From contig JAFZPP010000020.1 in NCBI GenBank assembly GCA_017550285.1, positions 1 to 41,435 on the forward strand: a stretch of DNA of 41,435 nucleotides. The letters are read 5' to 3'. Below the pieces are notes generated by a model. It saw only the letters and a program-made list of their open reading frames with translations, ran no database searches and was not told the DNA's origin. The stretch's first letter is position 1. Each line of letters starts with the position of its first letter. The DNA is from Oscillospiraceae bacterium. GTDB taxonomy: Bacteria; Bacillota; Clostridia; Oscillospirales; Ruminococcaceae. Of this stretch, positions 26,280 through 35,269 are shown one piece after another. The position numbers and the translations under genes were made by a program.

Positions 26280-27812
26280 ATGTTTGCAAAAGTGAGCAGT
26301 CTGGGGCTTTTCGGACTGAATGCATTTCCGGTTGACGTAGAGATCAACCTGAGCAAGGGCTTGCCGCGCTTTGAGATTGTCGGGCTTGCAGATGCCGCCG
26401 TGCAGGAGAGCCGTGAGCGCATCAAATCCGCGCTCTATACCTGCGGCATCATGTTTCCGACTTCAAACTGTATTGTCAATCTTGCACCGGCAGACCGCCG
26501 CAAAAACGGCAGTATGCACGATCTTGCAATATTTATGGCGATTCTTGCGGCGCTCGGCAGAGTACAGGTGCCGGAGGATGCCGCGATCATCGGCGAGGTT
26601 TCATTGAACGGCGATGTCAGACCGGTCAACGGCGTTCTGCCGATGACGCTGACCGCAAAGCAGTGCGGCATCAGAACGATGTATGTGCCGCTTGCCAATG
26701 CCAAGGAGGCAGCCGTCGTCGAGGATATGAACGTCTACGGCGTGCCGGATGCAAAATCGCTGCTGGAGCATTTCGAGGATGAGTCGCCCTTGCAGCCGAT
26801 GCGGCATATCGGGCTGGAGCAGGTCGATGCGCCGCCGATTCCGGATTTTGCCGATGTGCACGGGCAGACCGCCGCGAAGCATGCGCTCGAGCTTGCAGCC
26901 GCAGGCGGACACAATGCGCTGCTCATCGGACCGCCGGGCAGCGGCAAGAGCATGCTTGCCAAGCGGATGCCGGGGATTCTGCCTGCGCTGACCTTTGCAG
27001 AATCCATTGAAACGACGATGATTCATTCCGTTGCGGGACTGCTCGATGCAGAGCATCCGCTCGTGACGGTCAGACCGTTCCGCTCGCCGCATCATACGAT
27101 TTCCTCGGCAGGACTTGCCGGCGGCGGCACGATACCGCATCCGGGCGAGATTTCGCTTGCGCATAACGGGCTGCTCTTTCTCGATGAACTGGCGGAATTT
27201 GACCGCCGGACGCTGGAGATTCTGCGGCAGCCGCTGGAGGACAGGGAGGTCACGATCTCCCGTGCTGCCGGAACAATCCGCTATCCCTGTTCGATTATGC
27301 TGATTGCGGCAATGAACCCCTGTCCCTGCGGTTATCTGGGGCATCCGACGCGCCCGTGTACCTGCGGACAGCGTGCCGCGGCGCAGTATCTCAACCGCAT
27401 TTCCGGTCCGCTGCTGGATCGCTTTGATCTGCATATTGAGGCGGCGCCGGTCACATTTGACGATCTTTCCTCGCAGAAGCCGGAGGAATCAAGCGCGGAG
27501 ATCAGAAAGCGCGTCGTCGCTGCAAGAGAGATTCAGAATCAGCGCTTTGCGGGAACAAAGATCACCTGCAATGCGCGCATCACGCCGGATAAACTCGCTG
27601 TATTCTGCCCGATGACGGACAGTGCAAAGACGCGGCTCAAGGCGGTATTCGAGAAAATGGGGCTCTCGGCAAGAGCCTATGACCGCCTGCTCAAGGTCGC
27701 GCGCACCGCGGCGGATATGGCAGGCAGCGAGGTCATCGACGCGCAGCATATTGCGGAGGCTGTGCAGTACCGCACACTCGACCGCAAATACTGGCGCACA
27801 GATCAAACCTGA
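26280..27812 (+). CDS. comM: YifB/ComM-family Mg-chelatase-like AAA+ ATPase
   Basis: This 510-residue cytoplasmic protein has an N-terminal ChlI/Lon-like domain (GLFGLNAFPVDVEINLSKGL...FEIVGLADAAVQESRERIK). The AAA+ core has Walker A GPPGSGKSML, Walker B LLFLDELAEF and sensor segments (AAMNPCPCGYLGHP). The C-terminal ChlI-C helical region is also present. The CPCGY...CTC cysteine cluster is a hallmark of the family. ComM in transformable bacteria is a branch-migration helicase that aids integration of incoming DNA; comEC elsewhere in the window agrees with a competence role, though not proven. The ribosome site is weak (GGCGG). Confidence 0.93.
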   Translation: MFAKVSSLGLFGLNAFPVDVEINLSKGLPRFEIVGLADAAVQESRERIKSALYTCGIMFPTSNCIVNLAPADRRKNGSMHDLAIFMAILAALGRVQVPEDAAIIGEVSLNGDVRPVNGVLPMTLTAKQCGIRTMYVPLANAKEAAVVEDMNVYGVPDAKSLLEHFEDESPLQPMRHIGLEQVDAPPIPDFADVHGQTAAKHALELAAAGGHNALLIGPPGSGKSMLAKRMPGILPALTFAESIETTMIHSVAGLLDAEHPLVTVRPFRSPHHTISSAGLAGGGTIPHPGEISLAHNGLLFLDELAEFDRRTLEILRQPLEDREVTISRAAGTIRYPCSIMLIAAMNPCPCGYLGHPTRPCTCGQRAAAQYLNRISGPLLDRFDLHIEAAPVTFDDLSSQKPEESSAEIRKRVVAAREIQNQRFAGTKITCNARITPDKLAVFCPMTDSAKTRLKAVFEKMGLSARAYDRLLKVARTAADMAGSEVIDAQHIAEAVQYRTLDRKYWRTDQT

Positions 27813-27884
27813 TGCCGGCATCCCTTTTCTCATTATCCGTCATCGAAGATATAGAATTCACACAGAGAGACAGGAGAGAACAAA

Positions 27885-29048
27885 TTGAAACGTATACCGA
27901 TTTCCTCAGATGCCGCGCGGAGCGGCTTCTGGCAAAGGATCGACTGGGTGCTGCTGGCGCTCGTGACGGTCTGCTCGGGGGCGAGCGTACTGATGCTGCG
28001 CGCCCTCTGGAACGAAAATATATCTTCGGAGGTCGATTCCAATGACTGGATCGTGCAGCTGATTTCGCTCGGGCTCGGGTTTGCAGGCTGCATCGTCGTC
28101 TCCGCGATTGATTATCACAAGCTGGCGCGGTTCTGGTTCCTTTATGCGCCGGTTGCGCTCGGACTTGTCGCACTGACCTTCACGAGTCTCGGCTACGGGC
28201 GTGAGGGTGCGGATGACCGTGCATGGATTGACCTGGGCTTTGTGCAGATTCAGCCCTCGGAAATATTGAAGCTGGTCTTTCTGCTGACCTACGCTTTCCA
28301 TATTTCCAAGGTCACGGACAAGCTCAATCAGCCGCTGCATCTGTTCCTGCTGCTGCTGCATGCGGCGCTTCCGGCAGGCATTGTTGCAGTGCAGGGCGAC
28401 TACGGTACGGCGATTGTTTTCGCCGCAATGACCGCGTTTATGCTGTTTACGGCAGGGCTTTCGTTCTGGTATCTGCTCGGCGGTGCGGCACTGATGCCGC
28501 TTGTATTCTGGTTTGTCTGGACGTATATTTTCGGCGATGTGCACCGGAACAGAATCCGCGTGCTGCTGCATCCCGGTACCGATTCGCTCGGTCTGGAATA
28601 TCAGCAGAATCTCGGACTGAAAGCAATCCGCTCCGGCGGGCTTTTCGGGCAGGGACTCAGCGGCGGAACCTATACCTCCGTACCGGAAATGCACAATGAC
28701 TTTATTTTTGCATTTATCGGCGAGGCATTCGGATTTGTCGGTGCGATTGCCGTGATTGTGATTCTTGCGGCGGTCTGTCTGCGGGTCTTTCGGGACAGCC
28801 GTGCCGCAAAGGATACCATGGGCAAGACGCTCTGCATGGGTGTCTTTGCGATTTTGTTCACGCATGATCTGATGAATCTCGGCATGGTCTTGAAGGTGCT
28901 GCCGGTCATCGGTATTCCGCTGCCGTTTTTCAGCGCGGGCGGAACGGCGATGCTTTCGATGTATCTCTGTATCGGACTGGTCATCAGCGCCTATACGCAT
29001 AATCAGAAGAAGTACCGCGTGTTTTATGACGCGGAGCAACTGACCTGA
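27885..29048 (+). CDS. RodA/FtsW/SpoVE-family peptidoglycan glycosyltransferase
   Basis: This 387-residue SEDS protein with about ten membrane helices polymerises lipid II. It starts at TTG 27885, 7 nt after AGGAGA. Key segments: FVQIQPSEILKLVFLL; VAVQGDYGTAIVF (the catalytic Asp follows Gly in QxDxGT-type loops); GQGLSGG; FAFIGEAFGFVGA; and GIPLPFFSAGGTAML near the end. The order and length fit RodA rather than the longer FtsW proteins, but the subfamily is uncertain. No partner class B PBP is adjacent. Located between comM and an orphan gene. Confidence 0.9.
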   Translation: MKRIPISSDAARSGFWQRIDWVLLALVTVCSGASVLMLRALWNENISSEVDSNDWIVQLISLGLGFAGCIVVSAIDYHKLARFWFLYAPVALGLVALTFTSLGYGREGADDRAWIDLGFVQIQPSEILKLVFLLTYAFHISKVTDKLNQPLHLFLLLLHAALPAGIVAVQGDYGTAIVFAAMTAFMLFTAGLSFWYLLGGAALMPLVFWFVWTYIFGDVHRNRIRVLLHPGTDSLGLEYQQNLGLKAIRSGGLFGQGLSGGTYTSVPEMHNDFIFAFIGEAFGFVGAIAVIVILAAVCLRVFRDSRAAKDTMGKTLCMGVFAILFTHDLMNLGMVLKVLPVIGIPLPFFSAGGTAMLSMYLCIGLVISAYTHNQKKYRVFYDAEQLT

Positions 29049-29058
29049 GGAGGCAAAA

Positions 29059-29949
29059 ATGGGCGCATGGAGCACAAGCGTCACCGGCAATGACACCGCC
29101 GCTGACCTGAAAACGGAGTATACCTGTGCTTTTTTTCATTATCCGCAGGCAGAGGCGCTGGAACAGATCGAAGCCTATGTCAGAGGCATGTTCGATGAAA
29201 GCGATCCGGAGGAATGGTGTGCCTATGTCTATTCCCTTGCGGATTTCATGTGGAAAAAGGGCATTCTCACGGATGCCGTAAAGCAGCGTGCGCTGCAAAT
29301 GATCGACAGCGGCTTCGGGCTGGAGCTCTGGGCGGAATCCGGCGAAAAAACGCTGCGGGACCGCAAAAAAGCGCTCGAAAAATTCCGCGCGCAGATCGTT
29401 TCTCCGATGGGTCCCGTGAAGAAAATCAAGCCGAATGTGCATACGGAGGATATTTTCACCGGCGGCGACCTGATCGCAATCCGGCTGATGACTGCCGGCA
29501 AAACATACGGAACCAAGCACGCTGCAAAGTATCGTCCGATGACGGAGGAGACTTTCCAAAGCTATGACGGAAAATATGTCTTGCTGCAAAAAGCATGGAG
29601 CCATGCTTCGTGGCATTCCGCACTGGTGCCGGAGATCGCCGATTTCTGGGCGGTGTTCCGGCTGTTTGATGCGGTATTCGATGCACTGCCTGCGGACATT
29701 ACGCCTGACCGTCTGCCGGAGGCACGGTTCGGCAGCACCGGCTTGCCGTATCTCATGTGCGAAAGCAGCATGTTCTACTTCAAAAAGCGGAAATATCAGC
29801 TGATCGGGAATTTCCCGCAGCCGGAGCCGCCGCCTCCCCCATCGGGACGATGTTTGTCCGATCACCGCGCGGATCATGTTTATTTCGGCATCAGCAATCA
29901 ATGGTGGGACCCCGATGCGCAGCTGCTTGCTGCGATGTCACGTTCCTGA
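29059..29949 (+). CDS. Orphan protein with DUF4259-like N-terminus
   Basis: This 296-residue soluble protein has the N-terminus MGAWSTSVTGNDTAADLKTE, resembling the MGAWG-x-F-x-NDxAxD start of DUF4259 proteins. Residues 130-230 contain aromatic-rich segments without a motif I recognise. Near the C-terminus a PEPPPPPSG stretch precedes HVYFGISNQWWDP. GAGG lies just before the ATG. The biochemical role is unknown; no toxin partner is seen. Confidence 0.7.
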   Translation: MGAWSTSVTGNDTAADLKTEYTCAFFHYPQAEALEQIEAYVRGMFDESDPEEWCAYVYSLADFMWKKGILTDAVKQRALQMIDSGFGLELWAESGEKTLRDRKKALEKFRAQIVSPMGPVKKIKPNVHTEDIFTGGDLIAIRLMTAGKTYGTKHAAKYRPMTEETFQSYDGKYVLLQKAWSHASWHSALVPEIADFWAVFRLFDAVFDALPADITPDRLPEARFGSTGLPYLMCESSMFYFKKRKYQLIGNFPQPEPPPPPSGRCLSDHRADHVYFGISNQWWDPDAQLLAAMSRS

Positions 29950-29983
29950 ATCATATATCATATCAAAGGAGTCTTTCAAACCT

Positions 29984-30334
29984 ATGGAAACCATTATTTT
30001 TCCGATCAGTCAGGATAAGCACCTGATTTTCTGCATTCTTGCCACGCTGCTGTTTGTGCTGCAATTTCTGCGTACCAAGCGCTGGTATCAGCTTGTCATG
30101 GCGATTGCGATTCCGGCATCCATGCTGATTTATGTACAGCCGGAGAATAAGTACATCTACTATGCTGTCGGCGTACTGGAGGCAGTGCTGCTGCTGCTCG
30201 CGCTGGTGCTCAATATCGTGCAGTCCGCAAAGACCGCGAAGGAAGAAAAGCGCGCAAAGGAAGCGGCGGAAGCGGAACAGGCTGCCGCGGCGGCTGCGGA
30301 AGCTGCAAAGCCTGCTGCGGAAACGGAGGAATAA
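29984..30334 (+). CDS. Small membrane protein with charged coiled tail
   Basis: This is 116 residues from ATG 29984 (AAAGGAG 12 nt upstream); a longer in-frame start at 29876 lies inside the previous gene and lacks support. It has three hydrophobic segments (about 14-28, 35-50, 58-78), then an Ala/Glu/Lys-rich helical tail. Unknown function. The layout, helices then an Ala/Glu tail, recalls tandem membrane protein 3, but without the GYPxF motif. The next gene begins 3 nt after its stop. Confidence 0.72.
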   Translation: METIIFPISQDKHLIFCILATLLFVLQFLRTKRWYQLVMAIAIPASMLIYVQPENKYIYYAVGVLEAVLLLLALVLNIVQSAKTAKEEKRAKEAAEAEQAAAAAAEAAKPAAETEE

Positions 30335-30337
30335 TCT

Positions 30338-31318
30338 ATGCGTGCAAAACGAATTGCCATTCTCGACTGGGATACCATGGCATATAACAAGGATGAGGTC
30401 AATGCGCGCCGCTTTGCCGCACTGGCAGAAAATGTCGATGTCTACCCTTCGACGAAGCCGGAGGAGACCGTGCAGCATATCGGCGATGCGGATGTCGTCA
30501 TCTGCAATAAGGTGCTGATTACAAGAGAGGTCATGGAAGCCTGCCCGAATATCAAATATATCGGCATTCTGGCGACCGGCTACAACAATGTCGATATCGA
30601 AGCGGCAACAGAGCGCGGCATTCCGGTCTGCAATGCAGGCAGCTATTCGACGGATGCCGTGACACAGCTTGTCTTTGCGTATATTTTCGATTATTTCCAG
30701 CGGGTTGCGCTCTATGCAATGGATGTCCGGCTCGGCGTGTGGGAGACTGCGCCGGCATTCTCCTATTTCCCCTATCCGACCGGTGAGCTGCGCGGCAAAA
30801 CACTCGGCATCATCGGCTACGGCAATATCGGAAAAAATGTTGCAAAAATCGCGGAAGCCTTCGGGATGTCGGTCCTGATCGCAACCAGAACGCTGCCGCA
30901 GGTCTGCCCCTATCCGGTCGTGACGGCAGAGGAGGTCTTCCGCCGTGCGGATGTTCTTACGCTGCACTGTCCGCTGACCGAGCAGACAAAGGGCCTCATC
31001 AACAAGCAGACGCTTGCACTGATGAAGGAAACAGCCATTCTGATCAATACCTCGCGCGGCGGAACGGTCGTCGAAGCAGACCTTGCCGATGCGCTGAATC
31101 ATGATATGCTCGCAGGCGCCTATCTCGATGTGCTCGAAAAGGAGCCGATGTCGCCGGATACGCCGCTCAAGGGCGCAAAGAACTGCGTCATTACCCCGCA
31201 TATCGGCTGGACGCCGCTGGATACCAGAAAGCGCCTGCTCGATATCACCGAGGATAATCTCCGCGGCTGGCTGGGCGGCAATCCGCAGCATGTGGTCAAC
31301 GGCGTATCAGGTTCATAA
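30338..31318 (+). CDS. D-isomer 2-hydroxyacid dehydrogenase (glycerate/hydroxypyruvate reductase-like)
   Basis: This 326-residue NAD(P)-dependent cytoplasmic enzyme has the glycine motif GYGNIG at 160-165. Its catalytic residues are Arg240 (NTSRGGTVVE), Glu269 (DVLEKEP) and His288 (TPHIGW). TGYNNVDIEAA and the order of segments resemble glycerate dehydrogenases. It is only distantly similar to the LdhA-type enzyme at 1389, so it is a second, distinct member of the superfamily. GGAGGA, lying in the end of the previous gene, serves as ribosome site. The exact 2-hydroxyacid is unknown. Confidence 0.9.
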   Translation: MRAKRIAILDWDTMAYNKDEVNARRFAALAENVDVYPSTKPEETVQHIGDADVVICNKVLITREVMEACPNIKYIGILATGYNNVDIEAATERGIPVCNAGSYSTDAVTQLVFAYIFDYFQRVALYAMDVRLGVWETAPAFSYFPYPTGELRGKTLGIIGYGNIGKNVAKIAEAFGMSVLIATRTLPQVCPYPVVTAEEVFRRADVLTLHCPLTEQTKGLINKQTLALMKETAILINTSRGGTVVEADLADALNHDMLAGAYLDVLEKEPMSPDTPLKGAKNCVITPHIGWTPLDTRKRLLDITEDNLRGWLGGNPQHVVNGVSGS

Positions 31319-31388
31319 CGGAGCTGCCTGCTCATACTCCCGCCAAATGGACACTGTATTTTGGAATCTCATTTTCAGGAGGCGCACA

Positions 31389-31781
31389 ATGGACTATGCT
31401 GCAATGCTGAAAGCGTCAGTCAATGAAACGATGTCCGTTCCGGAGATTGTGGATGCATTTGAAAAAATGTGTCAGGAACCGATTGACAATGATATGATTC
31501 TGTTTGAAACAGGCACATTCACGTTTCATACAATCAACAGGGAACCGCGGTTTTATTTCAGTCTGGTGCGGCAGTTTCCGATAGAAAATGATGATGAATA
31601 TTATCAGATTCATGTCGATATTCTGTTCCTGCCGGACAGCATCAACCGTACATTTTCCGGCGCAGTCTGGAATGAAGATATCGAAGAAAATATTTTCGAT
31701 TATATCCGGAATTCAAAAGCGTTTGCATATGCAGAATCCGCTGCATATGAGCAAATCAAAATCTATATGGATGAAACATAA
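31389..31781 (+). CDS. Small orphan protein, unrecognised
   Basis: This 130-residue acidic soluble protein (MDYAAMLKASVNETMSV start) has no membrane helix. A beta-rich middle (MILFETGTFTFHTINR, FYFSLVRQFP, YYQIHVDILFLPD) is followed by a helix near the end. AGGAGG precedes the ATG by 6 nt. AT content is higher than its neighbours, which hints at acquisition. Size and composition recall immunity proteins, but I cannot name a family. Confidence 0.72.
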   Translation: MDYAAMLKASVNETMSVPEIVDAFEKMCQEPIDNDMILFETGTFTFHTINREPRFYFSLVRQFPIENDDEYYQIHVDILFLPDSINRTFSGAVWNEDIEENIFDYIRNSKAFAYAESAAYEQIKIYMDET

Positions 31782-31836
31782 AAGCGGGATTCTGAACGGA
31801 CAGTATCCCTGAAATCTCGAAAGGAAGTTTTTTATT

Positions 31837-32664
31837 TTGGCAACCGAACAATCATCGCTGCGCAGACTGTCTGACAGTCAGCGTATCGTCGTCAAGGTCG
31901 GCACCTCGACGCTGACCCACCGTACCGGCAGAATGAATCTGCGGCGGTTTCATAATCTTGTGCGTGTGCTTGCAGATCTCTCGAATGCAGGCAAGCAGCT
32001 GATTCTCGTATCCTCGGGCGCTGTCGGCTTGGGCGTCGGACAGCTCGGTCTGCGTGAACGCCCGACCGATACCCCGACAAAGCAGGCATGTGCCGCAGTC
32101 GGACAGTGTGAGCTGATGTATCTCTATGACCGGCAGTTCGGCAATTACAGCGTCAATGTGGCGCAGGTGCTGCTGACAAAGGCGATCCTCACGAATAACG
32201 GCGGCGAGAATGCGGGTAACTGCATGGAGCGTCTGCTGGAGCTCGGCGTCATTCCGATTGTCAATGAGAATGACACCGTTGCAATCGACGAACTCGAGCT
32301 GGAAATCGGCGAGAACGATTCGCTCGCGGCAATTGTCGCAAAGCTGGTTCATGCCGATACGCTCGTGCTGATGAGCGACATCGACGGGCTGTATTCCGCC
32401 GATCCGCATAAGGATGAAAATGCGGAGCTGATACCGGTCGTTTATGAGATTACGCCGGAGATCGAGGGCATTGCAGGCGGCGCGGGTACACCGAATGCGC
32501 GCGGCGGCATGGCAACCAAAATCTCAGCGGCAAAAATGGCAACCGAGGCAGGCATTGATATGGTGATCGTGAACGGCGAAAAGCCGGAGCATCTCTATGA
32601 TCTGCTGCTGAATGACGAGTCGGTCGGCACGAGATTTGTTGCAAAAATGCATGCCCAATGTTAA
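31837..32664 (+). CDS. proB: Glutamate 5-kinase
   Basis: This 275-residue kinase catalyses the first step of proline synthesis. It starts at TTG 31837, 9 nt after GAAAGGAAG. Signature segments: VVKVGTSTLTHRTGRMN, ILVSSGAVGLGVGQLGL, IPIVNENDTVAIDEL, LMSDIDGLYSADPH, and GGAGTPNARGGMATKISAAKMAT. The length fits the kinase domain alone; the PUA domain found in many ProB proteins is absent. proA, its usual neighbour, does not follow: a decayed intergenic stretch does. It ends the long plus-strand gene run. Confidence 0.93.
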   Translation: MATEQSSLRRLSDSQRIVVKVGTSTLTHRTGRMNLRRFHNLVRVLADLSNAGKQLILVSSGAVGLGVGQLGLRERPTDTPTKQACAAVGQCELMYLYDRQFGNYSVNVAQVLLTKAILTNNGGENAGNCMERLLELGVIPIVNENDTVAIDELELEIGENDSLAAIVAKLVHADTLVLMSDIDGLYSADPHKDENAELIPVVYEITPEIEGIAGGAGTPNARGGMATKISAAKMATEAGIDMVIVNGEKPEHLYDLLLNDESVGTRFVAKMHAQC

Positions 32665-32697
32665 ACCGGAATTTGTTGATATGGTGTGGATTATATT

Positions 32698-32711
32698 GGG
32701 GGCGCTGCCCC
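32698..32711. repeat. Relic of the GGGG-GCT-CCCC hairpin repeat
   Basis: GGGGGCGCTGCCCC forms GGGGC/GCCCC around GCT, with the same loop as the hairpin units at 1141 and 4304, but no second hairpin follows. Confidence 0.5.
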
Positions 32712-33070
32712 TTTGCAACTCAAAACGCAGAATTAACCTAGATTCGTGAATTTTAAGCAGACACGAAAGATTTCCATTGGTTTTACTGCAAAATACTTCC
32801 GATTCCGAAAGAAAAATTCGGTATTTTGAAGCACTTTGCAGGCGCAGTTCCCACGCAGGTTCACATGACGAGTTCCCACGAGTTGCATACACTAGCCCTT
32901 AATTCCTAGCGGAAACCTGCGGAAATACGAGTAAAATGAGCGAGAAAGACACATCATCCCCAAAGTCGAGTTGTTCCCACATAAAAACGTGCTTTTCATT
33001 GCCTAGTCAAAAGGCATATGACCGTTTCAGTCATTATTATGTATCATCAGTTGCCCGTTTGTTCTTTGAA

Positions 33071-33195
33071 TCATTTTTGTTCCTGTGTTATAGTGTTGAC
33101 ATTATTGTCACCGTTAGAATCAACGGAAACATCTACCTTCTGACTGTTGACGGAAATATCAGTGCCATCGAGCACGGAAGCAGCGATATCTGCAG
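33071..33195 (-). pseudogene. Coding remnant, inverted relative to the 33340 remnant
   Basis: On the minus strand this encodes DIAASVLDGTDISVNSQKVD followed by VSVDSNGDNNVN, ending at a TGA near 33074. About 18 of 31 residues match the plus-strand remnant at 33340-33455. No plausible start or upstream domain exists, so this is a fragment of a once longer gene. Confidence 0.55.
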
Positions 33196-33339
33196 CTTTT
33201 GATACGCTGATACATAATAACCGATCCGGAATGATACGGTCTGACCGGCTGAAATTAAAAAACTGCAATTCTGTGTACAAATGCGTTTCCGTCTGCCTAA
33301 CCGTGTGCAGCATCAATATCAACGACGGCACTATGACCG

Positions 33340-33455
33340 CAGCAAAAGACATCGCAGTTTCAGTACTGGATGATGCGGATATCAAAGTGAACGGACAGCC
33401 TGCAGATGTTTCACTTGATTCCGAGAGCGGCGTGAATGTCAGTCCTGAAAAGAAA
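33340..33455 (+). pseudogene. Coding remnant, partner of the 33071 remnant
   Basis: On the plus strand this encodes KDIAVSVLDDADIKVNGQPA followed by DVSLDSESGVNVSPEKK. It aligns with the minus-strand remnant (shared DIA-SVLD--DI-VN-Q--DVS-DS----NV). The two lie head to head, about 145 nt apart. Confidence 0.55.
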
Positions 33456-33606
33456 TCCGCTGCGTGGCGATGACAATGTTCGTGGCGGTTCCATTTCGGC
33501 AGAGTCTGCGTCCGCCTGCAATGATCGAAAATTCTCCTGCAGGTCATTTGCCGCATAAAAGCCGCTGCTCTCATCTTGCTTTTTGCATGATAATATGCTA
33601 TAATAA

Positions 33607-33637
33607 AATTGCCTGCGAAAATCTTACGCAGGCAATT
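33607..33637 (-). terminator. Terminator of the histidine kinase gene
   Basis: An 11-bp perfect stem (AATTGCCTGCG 33607-33617 with CGCAGGCAATT 33627-33637) has a 9-nt loop. It is followed on the minus strand by TTATTATAG, about 42 nt past the kinase stop. Confidence 0.82.
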
Positions 33638-33678
33638 CATTTTGCATATGACCGGATCACGCGGCTTTGATTTTTCTG

Positions 33679-35238
33679 TTACTGCCGAAGCATCTGTTCG
33701 ATCGGATTTACGGCGGAATCATCGGCATATTCCGTAGCCAGCGGCAGCGTAAAGGTGAACGCGGTGCCTTTGCCCTGTTCACTCTCAACGCCGATTGTGC
33801 CGCCGTGCGATTCTACGATGAATTTGACAATAAACAGTCCGAGTCCCGTGCCGGTTTCAGAGTGTTTGCCCTTATAGTACCGTTCCCAGATATGGGGCAG
33901 GTCTTCGGGCGAAATGCCGCTTCCGGTATCCCTGACGGTCACGGTGACCTGTTCGGCATCGGCTCCCGCTTTAATGAGCACCGTGCCGTTATTGGTATGC
34001 TTGAGCGCATTGGAAATCAGATTGACGAATACGCGCTGCAATCTGGTTGCGTCTGCATTGACCTTCGGCAGATCAATCGGGATGCGGAGGATCAGGCGGT
34101 TATGGTTCTTGTTCAGTACCGCGAAATACGTCTCGACCGTTTTGCGCACAAGGCTGTCCAGATCGCAGGGGGCTGATTCAAGCACCATTCTGCCTTCCTC
34201 AATGCGCGTCGCATCTAGAATCTGTGTGACCATCAGCGCCATGCGGTTTGCTTCCGAGGAGATGCGCCGAAGTTTATTCTGAACAGTCGTTTTTTCGCCG
34301 TCGTTCATAAGGTCAAGTTCTGCGTCCTGCGCATAACCGGACATGGCGGCAAGCGGTGTTTTCAGTTCATGGGATGCATCTGAGAGAAACGTCGTTTTCA
34401 TCTCATTGACCTGCACCAGCATATCATGCTCGGAAACGACCGGGTCTGCGATCTTCTTGGAAAGAATCGCTGAGATCACCAGAAACAGCGCAAATACACA
34501 GATAATTGAAATAATCATCATGAAGATGTACTTCCGAAAAAGCCTGTCCATGTTGTTCAGCAGGGTATCGGTCTGCTCGTCAGCGCATTCTTTGATCGGC
34601 TCGACCCAGCTGTTGACATTCCGCATGAGCACGCCGAAGCAGAGATTTTCTCCGGAATAATTCAGTGTGTTGTCCCATGCAATGACATATCCTTCAACGT
34701 CTTTGGTGTAGGAACCGCACGGCTGCTCCATACAGGTGTTCAGCCAGTCGATAAAGTTACTCTGATTGCCGTAGTATTCCGGCGCTTCTGCTGCTTTCTG
34801 ATCGAACAAAGCGATCATATCCTGCATCATCCGTTCTGCATTTTCAGCAGAATACATCTCATAACTGTCAAGCGTGCTGCCGTCATATAAAAAGAACACA
34901 TCTGCGCTGCTGAAATAGGTGACTGCCTGCTGCCGCAGCGCTTCCCGCCAATTCTGCGTGTCGATACTGCCTTCATACAGAAGCAAAGCCATCTCTTTGC
35001 CGAAGTCGTGCAGATACTGCTGCTGGGATGCCAGAAATTGCTGATAATACGCATCGGAAACCGCGGAAACGGTCTGACCTGCCATTGCGCCGGAATACAG
35101 ATTGACATTCACCGATGCCTGCTGATAAATCATATTGAAGATCATCGTGCAGATGCCGAGGACGGCGATCAGACACGAGATCAGTGCAGTCAACAGCTTT
35201 CGCCGCAGCAAACGGCTTTTGGATGTTTCTTTTCTCAA
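33679..35238 (-). CDS. Membrane sensor histidine kinase
   Basis: This is 519 residues from the TTG at 35238, which has AAAGGAG 7 nt upstream; the ATG at 35256 contains that site in its own codons and has no site before it. A short N-terminus is followed by helix 1 (15-39), an extracytoplasmic domain (about 40-237) and helix 2 (238-259). The HisKA box has phospho-acceptor His290 (DASHELKTPLAAMSGY). The HATPase domain has NLISNALKH (N box), DTGSGISPEDL (G1) and GTGLGLFIVK (G2). It phosphorylates the divergent response regulator. The outer domain has two Cys residues (169, 174) and no fold I recognise. Its promoter carries the shared AATTAC operator. Confidence 0.92.
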   Translation of the reverse strand: MRKETSKSRLLRRKLLTALISCLIAVLGICTMIFNMIYQQASVNVNLYSGAMAGQTVSAVSDAYYQQFLASQQQYLHDFGKEMALLLYEGSIDTQNWREALRQQAVTYFSSADVFFLYDGSTLDSYEMYSAENAERMMQDMIALFDQKAAEAPEYYGNQSNFIDWLNTCMEQPCGSYTKDVEGYVIAWDNTLNYSGENLCFGVLMRNVNSWVEPIKECADEQTDTLLNNMDRLFRKYIFMMIISIICVFALFLVISAILSKKIADPVVSEHDMLVQVNEMKTTFLSDASHELKTPLAAMSGYAQDAELDLMNDGEKTTVQNKLRRISSEANRMALMVTQILDATRIEEGRMVLESAPCDLDSLVRKTVETYFAVLNKNHNRLILRIPIDLPKVNADATRLQRVFVNLISNALKHTNNGTVLIKAGADAEQVTVTVRDTGSGISPEDLPHIWERYYKGKHSETGTGLGLFIVKFIVESHGGTIGVESEQGKGTAFTFTLPLATEYADDSAVNPIEQMLRQ

Positions 35239-35269
35239 AGACGTCACTCCTTTCATGGGCTGTGAGTCT

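Larger units (their letters stand above)
32665..33678. other. Decayed intergenic region with coding remnants and kinase terminator
   Basis: This 1-kb stretch has no intact gene with a ribosome site. It contains the hairpin relic at 32698, low-complexity unassigned sequence to about 33070, the inverted pair of coding remnants (33071-33195 and 33340-33455), a promoter-like sequence at 33576-33604 (TTGCTT, 17 nt, TATAAT) pointing right, and the kinase terminator at 33607-33637. Confidence 0.7.

Noticed and set aside
29876-30334. Longer start (29876) for the small membrane protein
   Set aside because: It lies inside the upstream gene without a ribosome site; AAAGGAG before ATG 29984 fits better.
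33147-33473. A 108-codon plus-strand frame as an intact gene
   Set aside because: It crosses the minus-strand remnant in antisense and only its last third resembles protein; treated as a remnant.
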